Origin: Helichrysum umbraculigerum
Lineage: Eukaryota; Streptophyta; Magnoliopsida; Asterales; Asteraceae
DNA length: 64,000 nucleotides
Assembly: GCA_949592205.1 (NCBI GenBank)
Contig: CATIUR010000003.1
Coordinates: forward strand, 86,094,501 to 86,158,500
Direction: 5' to 3'
Made by a program: the position numbers and the translations under genes. The notes under the pieces are model-generated. The model saw nothing but the letters and a program-made list of their open reading frames with translations. It searched no databases and was not told the DNA's origin. Positions 12,269-23,639 of the stretch are shown in pieces. The number at the start of each line of letters is the position of its first letter. Position 1 is the first letter of the stretch.

Positions 12269-13006
12269 TTGGGTTCTTGTGAGAACAAGGGGATTCCGTG
12301 AGAACGGTGAGAACACATCTTAGCCATCCATTTTTTGATCAAAAATCCTGATTTTGGAGGTGACAATTTTATAAATACTTTGAAGTTTGATTTTGGAAGG
12401 TTCACATCACCTTTGCTCATGTGAAGCTTTTTTTTTTTTAACTTCACATCATTTTGCTCATGTGAAGTTTTTTTTTAAGCTTCATATCATTTTGCTCATG
12501 TGAATCTTTTTTTTTTATTTAGCTTCACATCATTTTGCTCCTGTGAAGCTTTTTTTTTAGCTTCACATCATTTTGCTCACGTGAAGCTTCTTTTTTTTAG
12601 CTTCACATCATTTTGGTGAGGTTAAGTTTAATATTATTATTTTTTAACATAAGGTTAAGATGCTATGAATTTTTATTTTTATAGATTCACATAGTTTTAA
12701 TGAGATTAAGTAAATATTTTTTTGTTAACATTAGTTTTTGAAAAGATTAATTTTTATACTTATCAATTCACTACTTCAAATATGTTGATTAACAAAAATT
12801 AAATAAAACTTCACCATGTTAAAACTATTGTGAAGCAAAAAAAATTAAACTTCACCTAGCAATCCTTATGTTAACCTTTCAAAATCAAACTTTAAAGTAT
12901 TTACAAAAATGTCACCTCCAAAATCAGGTTTTTTGATCAAAAAATGGATGGCTAAGATGTTTTCTCACCGTTCTCACGGAATCTCCTTGTTATCACAGGA
13001 TCCCAA

Positions 13007-13009
<3 letters not shown>
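12267..13009. mobile_element. Foldback MITE inserted in (TA)n, about 145-bp inverted arms
   Basis: Left arm 12,267-12,410 and right arm 12,875-13,009 are inverted copies at roughly 90% identity by eye. Both contain CCGTGAGAACGGTGAGAA, ATCTTAGCCATCCATTTTTT and CTGATTTTGGAGGTGACA. The 743-bp element has (TA)n on both sides, consistent with a family that targets TA microsatellites. The interior holds a short tandem array and no coding sequence. A transcript would fold into a long hairpin. Confidence 0.75.
12403..12622. repeat. Minisatellite with palindromic CTTCACAT/ATGTGAAG units
   Basis: About six units of 35-45 bp, each CTTCACATCATTTTGCTC followed by ATGTGAAG or a variant and a T-run. Each unit is itself a short inverted repeat. 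It lies inside the foldback MITE. Confidence 0.8.

Positions 13010-13053
<44 letters not shown>
13010..13053. repeat. (TA)n microsatellite
   Basis: TA dinucleotides forming the right border of the foldback MITE. Confidence 0.95.
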
Positions 13054-13056
<3 letters not shown>

Positions 13057-14025
13057 CACAATTAATGAATATTTATAATTAATAATTGTTTAAAGACTCA
13101 TGAGTACACGAGCTTAAAAGTTAGTAATTATATATACGTGTGTTTTTTATATTTGTCTCTCACAAATTTTGATATCTTCAAATCGCCCCATAAAAATAAT
13201 TTATGGCCTTTCTACTAAAAAACATGATATATTTTTCTTCTGAAGTTGCAAGTTTCAAAGGACTCACAAGGCAGATCTTTAAAGCTTTGATTCGTGTTGT
13301 TATTTGGTCGCTTTTGAATCTAAGAAATACGCGAATAAAAGAAGTATGCGTTGTAGTGACAACTCTCGTGCATCAACTTAGACGTTTTTTATAAAATTCA
13401 ATGACAATCGTTCCCTTGGATTAAATATAGCTGCTTTCAAAATGCCGCTTCTATATCAATAGAAGAGAGATAAATCACGTAACTCGTAGTTTAATGGATT
13501 TGGGAATGAAAACTGAACCCATAATCTTCCATATCAAACTATAACCATCTAGAAAAATCTCTCACTAATATAGAATATATAAAAAAGAAATTAAGGCCAC
13601 TTGATAGTAGTCTATAATGTGTTAATATTTTGATTGCCGAAGGATTGTTGAAATGTCGAAAATTGACAGCTTAAATTAAACAACAAATTTTACACAATAA
13701 AATTCTTAGATACATTAAAGTGTATTTAGCTTTTAGTCCCAGCCGAGCTAGTCGTTCTTTTGATGGATATATCAAATTGAATGATGGAAATATCATCTAC
13801 CAATATAAAAAAAAAAATGTTTATAAATATGAGAAAATACTATCGATTCAACTTTGTTTGTTCCGAAACCATAAAAAATCTAGGAAATGTGTAATAACAA
13901 CATTATTTAATCCGAAACCATCAATTTGGGTCCAATGACTTCCAACTAAAGAAGGCCCAACTACTATTGGCCTAATCGCCTATATTTTTTTTTCCAAGTA
14001 TGACCGTTTATACTATAGTTTCTAA
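13054..14025. other. Intergenic DNA, nothing recognised
   Basis: AT-rich sequence without homology I can name. Short open frames at 13,203-13,394 and 13,720-13,938 lack protein-like composition. The last three bases (TAA, 14,023-14,025) are the target duplication of Harbinger copy A. Confidence 0.4.
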
Positions 14026-14201
14026 GACTCCTCCCAACAGTGACTAACTACTGACGCGTCAGTTTGTGCCACGTCTGCGCCACATCAGCTTTTTCCACAA
14101 CTGACATTTACTGACATTTCACTCCCTACAGTAACATCACTTCTCTTATTTTCAGGGCCCCACACACTATTTCCTTTATTTAATTAATACACAAACTTAA
14201 A

Positions 14202-14370
14202 TAAAACTTTTTCAATATAAAATAAAACATTACATAAATAAAATAAAACATTTCATTAAATAAAATAAAACATTTCATTAAATAAAATAAAACATTACAT
14301 TAAATAAAAAAACATTACATTAATAAAATAAAAACATTACATTAAATAAAATAAAACATTTATTAAAAAA
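14202..14370. repeat. AT-rich tandem array of AAATAAAATAAAACATT units (copy A)
   Basis: Short repeated units with ACATTAC/ACATTTC variants lie between the terminal region and the end of the transposase gene. Copy B has the same array at about 25,255-25,390 with fewer units. Confidence 0.7.
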
Positions 14371-14384
14371 GAAAATATAACTAG

Positions 14385-14826
14385 CTAACGCGCTCGGAAA
14401 TTTGGTGGGAGGCTCGCAATGTGTGCGATGAGAGCTTCGCGAAGTCGATGATGCACAGCACGGTCACGCAATTCCTTATCCATACGTATGTGTATTTCAA
14501 CCCTTTCTTCCCACGATCGTTGAGGTAAATTATCCGGGTTTGCCAAATAGTCTTCCTCATTTGGACACATATTGCGCCCATTGTCTTCGGTTATCATATT
14601 GTGTAAAATAACACAATAGTACATGATTCGACGTATTTTGTTGACGCTGTATGGTCGAGCAGGGTTTTTGATAATTTGCCAACGGCCCTGAAGTACTCCG
14701 AATGCCCGTTCTACGTCTTTTCTTGCAGATTCTTGGTATCTCTTAAACCGTGTCTCGGCTTCTGATATCGGATACTTAAATGACTTGACAATCGTCGCCC
14801 ACTCTGGATATATTCCATCGCCAAGA
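14385..14826 (-). pseudogene. Harbinger transposase, C-terminal part (copy A)
   Basis: This encodes the last part of a DDE_Tnp_4 (HARBI1-like) transposase, from LGDGIYPEW through RPYSVNKIRRIMYYCVILHN to the stop. ERAFG supplies the catalytic Glu of the DDE triad. The N-terminal part lies beyond the retrotransposon at 23,640-24,520. Any residues predicted upstream of LGDG come from the LTR. The gene is broken by the insertion and also by an in-frame TGA in the other part. Confidence 0.85.
14822..14826. repeat. 5-bp target duplication CAAGA, left copy
   Basis: CAAGA directly precedes the 5' LTR and recurs at 23,635-23,639 directly after the 3' LTR. The empty site in Harbinger copy B (about 25,848-25,860) has a single CAAGA. 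Confidence 0.9.
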
Positions 14827-16805
14827 TGTAACATCCCCAAATCAGGCCTAGAAGAAAAAGGTATTTTCTTTAAATTATTTATGCAATTTATAATTTTTAC
14901 CTGTGTTTAAATTTTTAAATTTAATAGGTAAATGAGCCTCAGGAAATATTGTGACTATTGAAATGTTAGCTGTTTTAGATAATTTTAGGTGACGGTAAAA
15001 TAAAATAATTTTTGCGCATTTGAAATTGAGGTTCCAGACAATAGATTTAGGACGGGTATAATATTTCACTGTATATGAGTTAGGTTGAAATGTTGGTCGA
15101 CCTTTATTCCTTCATTTCCTGATTCTGGTAAAAAATCTTCAAGAACACACACTTATAAACAAATTGAAAATTTTGAACTTGATCATAACTGGAGCTGTGA
15201 ATTTGTTGAAGCCACTGAATTCATCTTCTTCTTCTTCATCTTGTTCATCTAGTTTTCTCCATTTCCATTGTAGGTAATTGTTTTGTGTTCTTGAGCTCAA
15301 TTGGTGAAATTAAGTAGAAAACTTATGCATGTATGATCAATTGTACTTGAATGGATTGTAGTTACTGAAATTGACATCATCATCTTCTTGTTCTTGATTT
15401 AAATGCAAATTTCTTAGGTTTCAAGTATAAAAGTGGGTTCTTGTTAAATCTAAATGAATGAATTAGGTTATATGTGAATTTAGTTGAATTAGATGGATTT
15501 GATACTTGAATGCTTGTTGTATGATACTATTAGATGATATTGGAAGTTTATGTAACCTTTGGAATAACTCAAATCTGAGTTTGATGATGATATTGTGGTA
15601 AAAATGGAGTTAGGGTTCGTGCAGGTTGGTACAGGTGATTTTGGGCATGCGAACGCGATCCCACCAACTTGACCTGGATCGCGTTCCTTAGTTATAAACT
15701 GGATCCTTCGTGTTTTGGTCATGTAAACGCGATCCTGACCCTTAACCCGGATCGCGTTCCTCAGTGGTTTTCGGTAACAGAAAATTTTGTGATGGGGAAC
15801 GCGATCCCGAACCCCTGACCCGGATCGCGTTTGTATTTGTTATTTTGACGAATTTGATGTTTTGTGAAATTGTTAGAATTCAATACTTATATCATTTATC
15901 CATTGATAATTCTTGATTATTGATGTAAGTATTTAAATATAGATATAATTTGAATTATGAAACAAGTTATTAACTTGTGTTTTGATTGTGTTTACAGAGG
16001 CACCGAAGACTCAATAAAATAAGATCTTTGAGTTGGAGACGGAAACAAGACAGGTGAGTGGACTGGTTCTCACAATTTAATCTTGGTGTTAACAGTTAGT
16101 TGCATCAATTTTTAAGCTGCTGGTATTGACTGATTTGTCGTTACAATAATGATAGGATTGTTGATTTAACTTGTAGTTTGATAGATTGATTGTTTGCTAG
16201 TGAATAATTCCATGATAGGTTGGAATGATAGAGGTCAATTTTGGGTTTAGTTGCTATAGGTTAATCCTTATGGGTCGGATGAACATTCGTTGTGAATTAA
16301 CCCATCTTGGTTAAAGATAGCAATAAACTATCGGTAAAAATCTCTGTATTGGCCTGCAGTTGATTATTAAGTGTTCTTGGAGTGCCACCGCGGACTGAGG
16401 GTATCTCAAGAACCACCGATCCTCTGTTTGATTGTTTATTTAGATGATTGTTGTGAATTGATTGTTATACTAAGTTAGATTGTTATATTTAGTTCATTCA
16501 CTTAGCTTTGTGCTAATTCCCCACCTACTCTTGCAGGTTAACTTTTGGGATATGATTAGGCAATGGTGTTGTTTTGAAGAAATGTTTGACAATGGGAACT
16601 CTGATCGTTTTGGATAAATCATGTTTTGTTAATATAACACCCAGTTATTGTATTAGCATTGTAATTATACTTAATACTTATGAACTTGTAATGTTTTGGT
16701 ATGACTAAATGTCATATATATAATATTATATCTATATTGGTATGAATGGGATTTACGCTTCCGAAATAAAAAAAAAAAAAATGTCTTAAATCATGGGGTG
16801 TTATA
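14827..16805 (+). repeat. 5' LTR of the Gypsy chromovirus
   Basis: It matches 21,653-23,634 almost base for base. It contains an A-run before the TGTCTTAAATCATGGGGTG end and three consecutive hairpins at 15,651-15,832. Small open frames inside it (for example 14,875-15,069) are repeated in the other LTR and are not genes. Confidence 0.95.
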
Positions 16806-16808
16806 AGT

Positions 16809-16820
16809 TGGTATCAGAGC
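16809..16820 (+). promoter_or_regulatory. Primer-binding site (initiator tRNA-Met)
   Basis: TGGTATCAGAGC, complementary to the 3' end of plant initiator tRNA-Met, begins 3 nt after the 5' LTR. It primes minus-strand DNA synthesis. Confidence 0.9.
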
Positions 16821-16949
16821 CTAGGTTTAGGTGAATTGAATATTTAAAGTGTTCAATCCTAAACTTAGTCATGTTGGTCAAACATTTCTTGTGGTGGGGA
16901 TTAGTTATGATAGTTGATTTGGTTAGTTGCTAGTACTAACAATTAACGA

Positions 16950-19900
16950 ATGTTGAGATGTGATGTGATGACAGGTATGACGGATAATGAGCCACCTTCC
17001 CATACTCTCAATGAGACTACGCGGACAGATGCACCACCAGAGAACCAGGGTCATAATGGTACATCTAATTTAGCCGGAGGAGAAACTGAAACTGATCAGG
17101 AGTATATTATGAGATTGGAGAATAGAGTGTTGGAACTTCAGAGAGAACGAGCTGGATCTTCTCAACATCCAGTTTCTACTCGTCCCCACATTGTGACTAA
17201 TGTACCACCTATTGTATCTTCTACACGGATTCCGGTATCTAATCCTTTTATTTCACAACAGCAGCAACAGGGTTATACATATCAGGCCTCGGGTCCTTTT
17301 CCTTCGTCTGGTTATACTAATTATCAAATACCTATTCCACCTTTTCAACAGTTGAAGAAAGGTTGTTCTCTTAAAACCTTTATGTCTTGCAATCCTTCAA
17401 CTTATTCTGGAAGTACCGATCCTACGGTCACTCTTGACTGGCTTCGCGATGTAGAGAGAAAACTAAATGTATGTCATTGTGAGGAGGAGGATAAAGTACC
17501 TTATGCGGTTCAACTATTAAAGGGTCAAGCCATGTCATGGTGGGATTCAATTACTGCACCATTATCTCCACAACAGTTGAATGATATAAGATGGTCAGAT
17601 TTTCATGCTGAGATTTGCAAGCAATTTTGCTCGGAGTATAATCTTTCCAGGATTAGGCAAGAGTTTCTTGACTTACAAAAGACTGATCAAATGACGATTG
17701 ATGAATTAATTAAGCAGTTTTCAGATAAGTTGCGGTTTGTGCAACAGTGGGTTCCAACTGACCGGACCAAAATTGATCACTTTGTGAAAACATTACCTCC
17801 TGATTACCGTACCACAGTGAGACTAGCAGGTTCACTTTCTCAAGCTTATGATTTAGCTCGTTCGGTTGATGGGGATATTATGGCTAAAAGAGTGTTGAAT
17901 AAAGAAAGGTATTCACAGAAAAACAAAGGAGATTCTTCGAGTAAACAGAAAGGACAAGGTAGTCAACAAAACAGGAGATCAAATCCTGGTATTCCAACGG
18001 ATAGTAACTATTGTAATAGATGTCGAGCTAGACATAATGGTCCTTGTACTCCCCAGACATCTAGATGTGTTAAGTGTGGAATTTTTGGTCACGCTGCAAA
18101 GGATTGTACCTACCCAAATAGCGTGTGTTGGAATTGCCATAAAGAAGGGCATCGTGCAGGGGATTGTCCTGAGGCGAAGAGACAGAGTATGGGTACGGGT
18201 AAAGGTTCGCCATCATCTGGTCAAAAGAGGAAAAATCCACCAGTAGCTGCTAGCCGAGCTTTCCGAATGACAGTTGATGATGCTGTCGCCACTGAAGATG
18301 TCATCACTGGTACATTTCTCATAAATTCTATACCAGCTCGTGTATTGTTTGATTCTGGTGCCAATTGTTCGTTTATATCTGTGAACTTTTGTGATAGACT
18401 GAAATTGATCCCCTCTTTGATTGTTAAACCCTTAGAAGTTGAAATTGCTGACGGTAAATTAGTTCCTGTTACCACATCGGTAGCTGGAGCTAGTATACTT
18501 ATTGAGGGTCATAATTTCTTAGTCTCCTTTTTGTTAATGCCAATTCCTAGTTTCGATGTAGTTATTGGTATGGATTGGTTAAGTTTGAATAAAGCCAACA
18601 TTGATTGTCATAAAAAGATTATAAGAATTCCGATTTCTGATGGGTCATACGTCATGGCTCGAGGAGAACGAGTAAAGGGTAGTCTACCATTGATTTCCTT
18701 GTTGAAAGCTAGGAAATCTCTATCTAAGGGATGTGATTCTTATTTGGCATATGTGATAGATAGCAAGTTAGAAAAGAAATTTTTGACAAATTTTCCGGTG
18801 GTTTCTGAATACCCGGAAGTTTTTCCGGATGAATTGCCTGGTTTACCCCCTGTAAGAGATGTAGAATTTCAGATCGATTTGATTCCTGGTTCGACTCCTG
18901 TAGCTAAGTCTCCTTATAGATTAGCTCCTTCTGAAATCCGTGAGATGATGGGTCAAATTCAGGAACTGTTAGATAAAGGGTTTATTCGACCGAGTTCTTC
19001 CCCGTGGGGTGCTCCGGTATTGTTTGCTAAGAAAAAAGATGGTACTCTTCGAATGTGTATTGATTATAGAGAGCTCAATAAAAGAACAGTGAAAAACAAA
19101 TATCCATTGCCCAGAATTGATGAGTTATTTGATCAGTTACAGGGATCATCCTATTTTTCTAAGATCGATTTGAGATCCGGTTATCATCAGGTACGAGTTC
19201 GTGAGGAAGATGTTCCTAAGACTGCTTTTCGTACCCGGTATGGTCATTACGAGTTCTTAGTTATGCCTTTTGGATTGACTAATGCTCCTGCTATTTTTAT
19301 GGACTTAATGAATCGTGTATGTCGACCTTTTCTAGACAAGTTTGTGATTGTATTTATTGACGATATCTTGATTTATTCTAAGTCTGAGGCTGAACATGAA
19401 CATCATTTAAGATTGATTCTTGAGATTTTGAAAAGAGAGCATCTTTTTGCTAAATTTTCCAAATGTGAATTTTGGCTCCGAGAGGTACAGTTTCTCGGGC
19501 ATATTATTTGTAAGGATGGTGTCAAAGTAGATCCTTCCAAGGTGGACGCTGTTATGAATTGGAATGCTCCTAAATCACCTTCTGAGATCAAAAGTTTCCT
19601 TGGTTTACCGGGTTATTATCGAAAATTTATCAAGGATTTCTCCAAAATTGCTGGCCCGTTAACCAAGCTAACTAGGAAGGATATTAAATTTCAGTGGGGA
19701 GATCAACAAGAAACATCTTTTCAGACTCTTAAACAGTTGTTATGTCAGGCGCCAGTGTTAGCATTACCTGATGGTTCCGAGGGTTTTGTGGTTTATTGTG
19801 ATGCTTCTCATGCTGGTTTGGGTGCTGTCTTAATGCAACATGATCGTGTTATTGCTTACGCTTCTCGTCAGCTTAAAACTCATGAAAGAAATTACCCCAC

Positions 19901-21617
19901 ACACGATTTAGAGCTTGCAGCTGTGGTATTTGCGTTGAAAATCTGGAGACACTATTTGTACGGAACTAAATGTGTCGTATGCACGGATCATAAAAGCCTC
20001 CAGTACATGTTTTCTCAGAAAGAACTCAATATGAGACAGCGCCGATGGTTGGAGTTGATTAAGGATTATGACTGTGAAATCCGATATCATCCGGGTAAAG
20101 CTAATGTGGTTGCCGATGCTTTAAGCCGAAATGTACCTTCCGACCGAATTTATTTTATGCGTTTGGAAATATCTTCTGATTTGATTTCCCAGTTAAAAGT
20201 TGCACAGTTAGAGGCATTGTTGGATCAAAATTTAAAAACTGAGATTTTGTTGAAACGGAAAGATTTATTGATTGATGATTCTCGAGGATTGAAAACCTTC
20301 CAGTCTCGGGTTTGGGTTCCATTGATTGGGGGACTTCGGGATTTGATATTGTCTGAGGCACACAAATCGAGGTTATCTGTTCATCTAGGGAGTACGAAAA
20401 TGTACAATGATTTGAAACCATTGTATTGGTGGCCAACTATGAAAACCGATGTTGCTCGAATGGTGGAGACTTGTCATATATGTTCCCAGGTTAAAGCAGA
20501 ACATCAGAAGCCCTATGGTTCATTGAAACAGTTAGATATTCCGGAATGGAAATGGGAGCACATTACTATGGATTTCGTTACCAAGTTTCCCCGCACTCAG
20601 AAAGGTAATGATATGATATGGGTGATAGTTGATAGATTAACCAAGAGTGCACATTTTCTAGCCACCAGTGAGACGGCATCATTGACTCGACTTGCTCAAT
20701 TGTACATTCATGAGATTGTTGTTAGACATGGTATTCCTTTATCCATTGTTTCCGATAGAGATTCTAGGTTTGTTTCTGGTTTTTGGCAGAGTTTGCAACG
20801 TGAATTAGGTACCAGAGTTAATCTTAGTACATCTTATCATCCTCAGACAGACGGGCAGTCAGAGCGTACTATTCAGACACTCGAGGATATGTTGAGAGCT
20901 TGTGTACTTGAGTATGGCGGTTCTTGGGATTCACACTTACCATTGATAGAGTTTGCTTATAATAATTCTTATCATTCTAGCATTGGTATGTCGCCGTATG
21001 AGATGTTGTATGGGCGCCGTTGTCGAACACCTACATGTTGGTTAGAAGCGGGAGAAAAACAGTTTGCGGGTCCCGATATAGTTCAAATTACAGCTGACAA
21101 AGTTAAGATTGCTCGTGAGAAACTGAAAGCGGCACGTGATAGACAGAAACAGTATGCTGAACCACGTAGGCGACCTGTTGTATTTGTTGAAGGTGAATTA
21201 GTTTATTTAAAGGTTTCTCCGTGGAAGGGTGTTATTAGATTTGGTAAACGTGGGAAGTTAGCTCCCCGATATATTGGCCCATTTAGAATCCGTCAGGTGA
21301 TTAATGAACAATCGGTTTCTTTAGATCTTCCGCCTGAATTAGCTGGTATTCACGATACGTTTAATGTTTGCTATTTAAGAAAGTGCAATGTGGAGGATCA
21401 ATCCCAAATCCTTCCTTTGCAAGATCTTCGGGTTGACTCAAGTAAGAAATTGGTAGAAGAACCTGTCGAGCTTTTAGATAGGAAAGTGACCAAATTACGT
21501 AGAAAAGAAATTCCTATGGTTTTGGTTAAGTGGAAACATAGTTTGGGTGCGGATCTCACTTGGGAAACGGAGGAGAGTATGCGGGCTAGATACCCTAGTT
21601 TATTTGTATCTAGTTAG
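16950..21617 (+). CDS. Gag-Pol polyprotein of the Ty3/Gypsy chromovirus, 1,555 aa
   Basis: A single ORF encodes structural and enzymatic proteins for retrotransposition. In order: gag capsid region (about residues 145-310), two CCHC zinc knuckles (CVKCGIFGHAAKDC about 373-386 and CWNCHKEGHRAGDC about 393-406), aspartic protease (LFDSGA, Asp about 468), reverse transcriptase (VFIDDILIY, about 801-809), RNase H (VVYCDAS, about 947-953), an integrase HHCC zinc region (about 1,135-1,185) and a DDE core (TMDFVTKF, SDRDSRF, DGQSERT). The C-terminus (LVKWKHS, LTWETEE) resembles the tail of a chromodomain, which in chromoviruses directs insertion to heterochromatin. The second methionine (about residue 7) is an alternative start. 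All catalytic motifs are present. Confidence 0.95.
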   Translation: MLRCDVMTGMTDNEPPSHTLNETTRTDAPPENQGHNGTSNLAGGETETDQEYIMRLENRVLELQRERAGSSQHPVSTRPHIVTNVPPIVSSTRIPVSNPFISQQQQQGYTYQASGPFPSSGYTNYQIPIPPFQQLKKGCSLKTFMSCNPSTYSGSTDPTVTLDWLRDVERKLNVCHCEEEDKVPYAVQLLKGQAMSWWDSITAPLSPQQLNDIRWSDFHAEICKQFCSEYNLSRIRQEFLDLQKTDQMTIDELIKQFSDKLRFVQQWVPTDRTKIDHFVKTLPPDYRTTVRLAGSLSQAYDLARSVDGDIMAKRVLNKERYSQKNKGDSSSKQKGQGSQQNRRSNPGIPTDSNYCNRCRARHNGPCTPQTSRCVKCGIFGHAAKDCTYPNSVCWNCHKEGHRAGDCPEAKRQSMGTGKGSPSSGQKRKNPPVAASRAFRMTVDDAVATEDVITGTFLINSIPARVLFDSGANCSFISVNFCDRLKLIPSLIVKPLEVEIADGKLVPVTTSVAGASILIEGHNFLVSFLLMPIPSFDVVIGMDWLSLNKANIDCHKKIIRIPISDGSYVMARGERVKGSLPLISLLKARKSLSKGCDSYLAYVIDSKLEKKFLTNFPVVSEYPEVFPDELPGLPPVRDVEFQIDLIPGSTPVAKSPYRLAPSEIREMMGQIQELLDKGFIRPSSSPWGAPVLFAKKKDGTLRMCIDYRELNKRTVKNKYPLPRIDELFDQLQGSSYFSKIDLRSGYHQVRVREEDVPKTAFRTRYGHYEFLVMPFGLTNAPAIFMDLMNRVCRPFLDKFVIVFIDDILIYSKSEAEHEHHLRLILEILKREHLFAKFSKCEFWLREVQFLGHIICKDGVKVDPSKVDAVMNWNAPKSPSEIKSFLGLPGYYRKFIKDFSKIAGPLTKLTRKDIKFQWGDQQETSFQTLKQLLCQAPVLALPDGSEGFVVYCDASHAGLGAVLMQHDRVIAYASRQLKTHERNYPTHDLELAAVVFALKIWRHYLYGTKCVVCTDHKSLQYMFSQKELNMRQRRWLELIKDYDCEIRYHPGKANVVADALSRNVPSDRIYFMRLEISSDLISQLKVAQLEALLDQNLKTEILLKRKDLLIDDSRGLKTFQSRVWVPLIGGLRDLILSEAHKSRLSVHLGSTKMYNDLKPLYWWPTMKTDVARMVETCHICSQVKAEHQKPYGSLKQLDIPEWKWEHITMDFVTKFPRTQKGNDMIWVIVDRLTKSAHFLATSETASLTRLAQLYIHEIVVRHGIPLSIVSDRDSRFVSGFWQSLQRELGTRVNLSTSYHPQTDGQSERTIQTLEDMLRACVLEYGGSWDSHLPLIEFAYNNSYHSSIGMSPYEMLYGRRCRTPTCWLEAGEKQFAGPDIVQITADKVKIAREKLKAARDRQKQYAEPRRRPVVFVEGELVYLKVSPWKGVIRFGKRGKLAPRYIGPFRIRQVINEQSVSLDLPPELAGIHDTFNVCYLRKCNVEDQSQILPLQDLRVDSSKKLVEEPVELLDRKVTKLRRKEIPMVLVKWKHSLGADLTWETEESMRARYPSLFVSS

Positions 21618-21638
21618 ATTTCGGGACGAAATCTTTCT

Positions 21639-21650
21639 AAGGAGGGGTGA
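21639..21650 (+). promoter_or_regulatory. Polypurine tract of the Gypsy chromovirus
   Basis: AAGGAGGGGTGA lies just before the 3' LTR, the expected plus-strand primer position. Confidence 0.75.
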
Positions 21651-21652
21651 TT

Positions 21653-23634
21653 TGTAACATCCCCAAATCAGGCCTAGAAGAAAAAGGTATTTTCTTTAAA
21701 TTATTTATGCAATTTATAATTTTTACCTGTGTTTAAATTTTTAAATTTAATAGGTAAATGAGCCTCAGGAAATATTGTGACTATTGAAATGTTAGCTGTT
21801 TTAGATAATTTTAGGTGACGGTAAAATAAAATAATTTTCGCGCATTTGAAATTGAGGTTCCAGACAATAGATTTAGGACGGGTATAATATTTCACTGTAT
21901 ATGAGTTAGGTTGAAATGTTGGTCGACCTTTATTCCTTCATTTCCTGATTCTGGTTAAAAATCTTCAAGAACACACACTTATAAACAAATTGAAAAATCT
22001 GAACTTGATCATAACTGGAGCTGTGAATTTGTTGAAGCCACTGAATTCATCTTCTTCTTCTTCATCTTGTTCATCTAGTTTTCTCCATTTCCATTGTAGG
22101 TAATTGTTTTGTGTTCTTGAGCTCAATTGGTGAAATTAAGTAGAAAACTTATGCATGTATGATCAATTGTACTTGAATGGATTGTAGTTACTGAAATTGA
22201 CATCATCATCTTCTTGTTCTTGATTTAAATGCAAATTTCTTAGGTTTCAAGTATAAAAGTGGGTTCTTGTTAAATCTAAATGAATGAATTAGGTTATATG
22301 TGAATTTAGTTGAATTAGATGGATTTGATACTTGAATGCTTGTTGTATGATACTATTAGATGATATTGGAAGTTTATGTAACCTTTGGAATAACTCAAAT
22401 CTGAGTTTGATGATGATATTGTGGTAAAAATGGAGTTAGGGTTCGTGCAGGTTGGTACAGGTGATTTTGGGCATGCGAACGCGATCCCACCAACTTGACC
22501 TGGATCGCGTTCCTTAGTTATAAACTGGATCCTTCGTGTTTTGGTCATGTAAACGCGATCCTGACCCTTAACCCGGATCGCGTTCCTCAGTGGTTTTCGG
22601 TAACAGAAAATTTTGTGATGGGGAACGCGATCCCGAACCCCTGACCCGGATCGCGTTTGTATTTGTTATTTTGACGAATTTGATGTTTTGTGAAATTGTT
22701 AGAATTCAATACTTATATCATTTATCCATTGATAATTCTTGATTATTGATGTAAGTATTTAAATATAGATATAATTTGAATTATGAAACAAGTTATTAAC
22801 TTGTGTTTTGATTGTGTTTACAGAGGCACCGAAGACTCAATAAAATAAGATCTTTGAGTTGGAGACGGAAACAAGACAGGTGAGTGGACTGGTTCTCACA
22901 ATTTAATCTTGGTGTTAACAGTTAGTTGCATCAATTTTTAAGCTGCTGGTATTGACTGATTTGTCGTTACAATAATGATAGGATTGTTGATTTAACTTGT
23001 AGTTTGATAGATTGATTGTTTGCTAGTGAATAATTCCATGATAGGTTGGAATGATATAGGTCAATTTTGGGTTTAGTTGCTATAGGTTAATCCTTATGGG
23101 TCGGATGAACATTCGTTGTGAATTAACCCATCTTGGTTAAAGATAGCAATAAACTATCGGTAAAAATCTCTGTATTGGCCTGCAGTTGATTATTAAGTGT
23201 TCTTGGAGTGCCACCGCGGACTGAGGGTATCTCAAGAACCACCGATCCTCTGTTTGATTGTTTATTTAGATGATTGTTGTGAATTGATTGTTATACTAAG
23301 TTAGATTGTTAGATTTAGTTCATTCACTTAGCTTTGTGCTAATTCCCCACCTACTCTTGCAGGTTAACTTTTGGGATATGATTAGGCAATGGTGTTGTTT
23401 TGAAGAAATGTTTGACAATGGGAACTCTGATCGTTTTGGATAAATCATGTTTTGTTAATATAACACCCAGTTATTGTATTAGCATTGTAATTATACTTAA
23501 TACTTATGAACTTGTAATGTTTTGGTATGACTAAATGTCATATATATAATATTATATCTATATTGGTATGAATGGGATTTAAGCTTCCGAAATTAAAAAA
23601 AAAAAAAAAATGTCTTAAATCATGGGGTGTTATA
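21653..23634 (+). repeat. 3' LTR of the Gypsy chromovirus
   Basis: Same sequence as 14,827-16,805 with about eight substitutions and a different A-run length. It is followed by the target duplication CAAGA at 23,635-23,639. Confidence 0.95.
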
Positions 23635-23639
23635 CAAGA

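Larger units (their letters stand above)
14827..23634 (+). mobile_element. Intact Ty3/Gypsy chromovirus (Tekay-like), 8.8 kb
   Basis: Complete element: 1,979-bp 5' LTR, primer-binding site, one gag-pol ORF of 1,555 codons, purine tract, 1,982-bp 3' LTR and 5-bp target duplication CAAGA. The LTRs start TGTAACATCCCC and end GGGGTGTTATA. I counted about eight substitutions between LTRs (roughly 0.4%), so insertion is recent. No stop or frameshift interrupts gag-pol, so it may be competent. Assignment to the Tekay/Del chromoviruses rests on LTR length, the tRNA-Met primer site and the chromodomain-like C-terminus. Confidence 0.95.

Noticed and set aside
12211..12447. 78-codon frame with alternating Tyr-Ile
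   Set aside because: It is translated from the (TA)n tract and MITE arm, with no protein-like composition.
14875..15722. Identical small frames in both chromovirus LTRs (14,875-15,069; 15,489-15,722 and copies at 21,701 and 22,315)
   Set aside because: They are on the antisense strand of LTRs and are duplicated only because the LTRs are.
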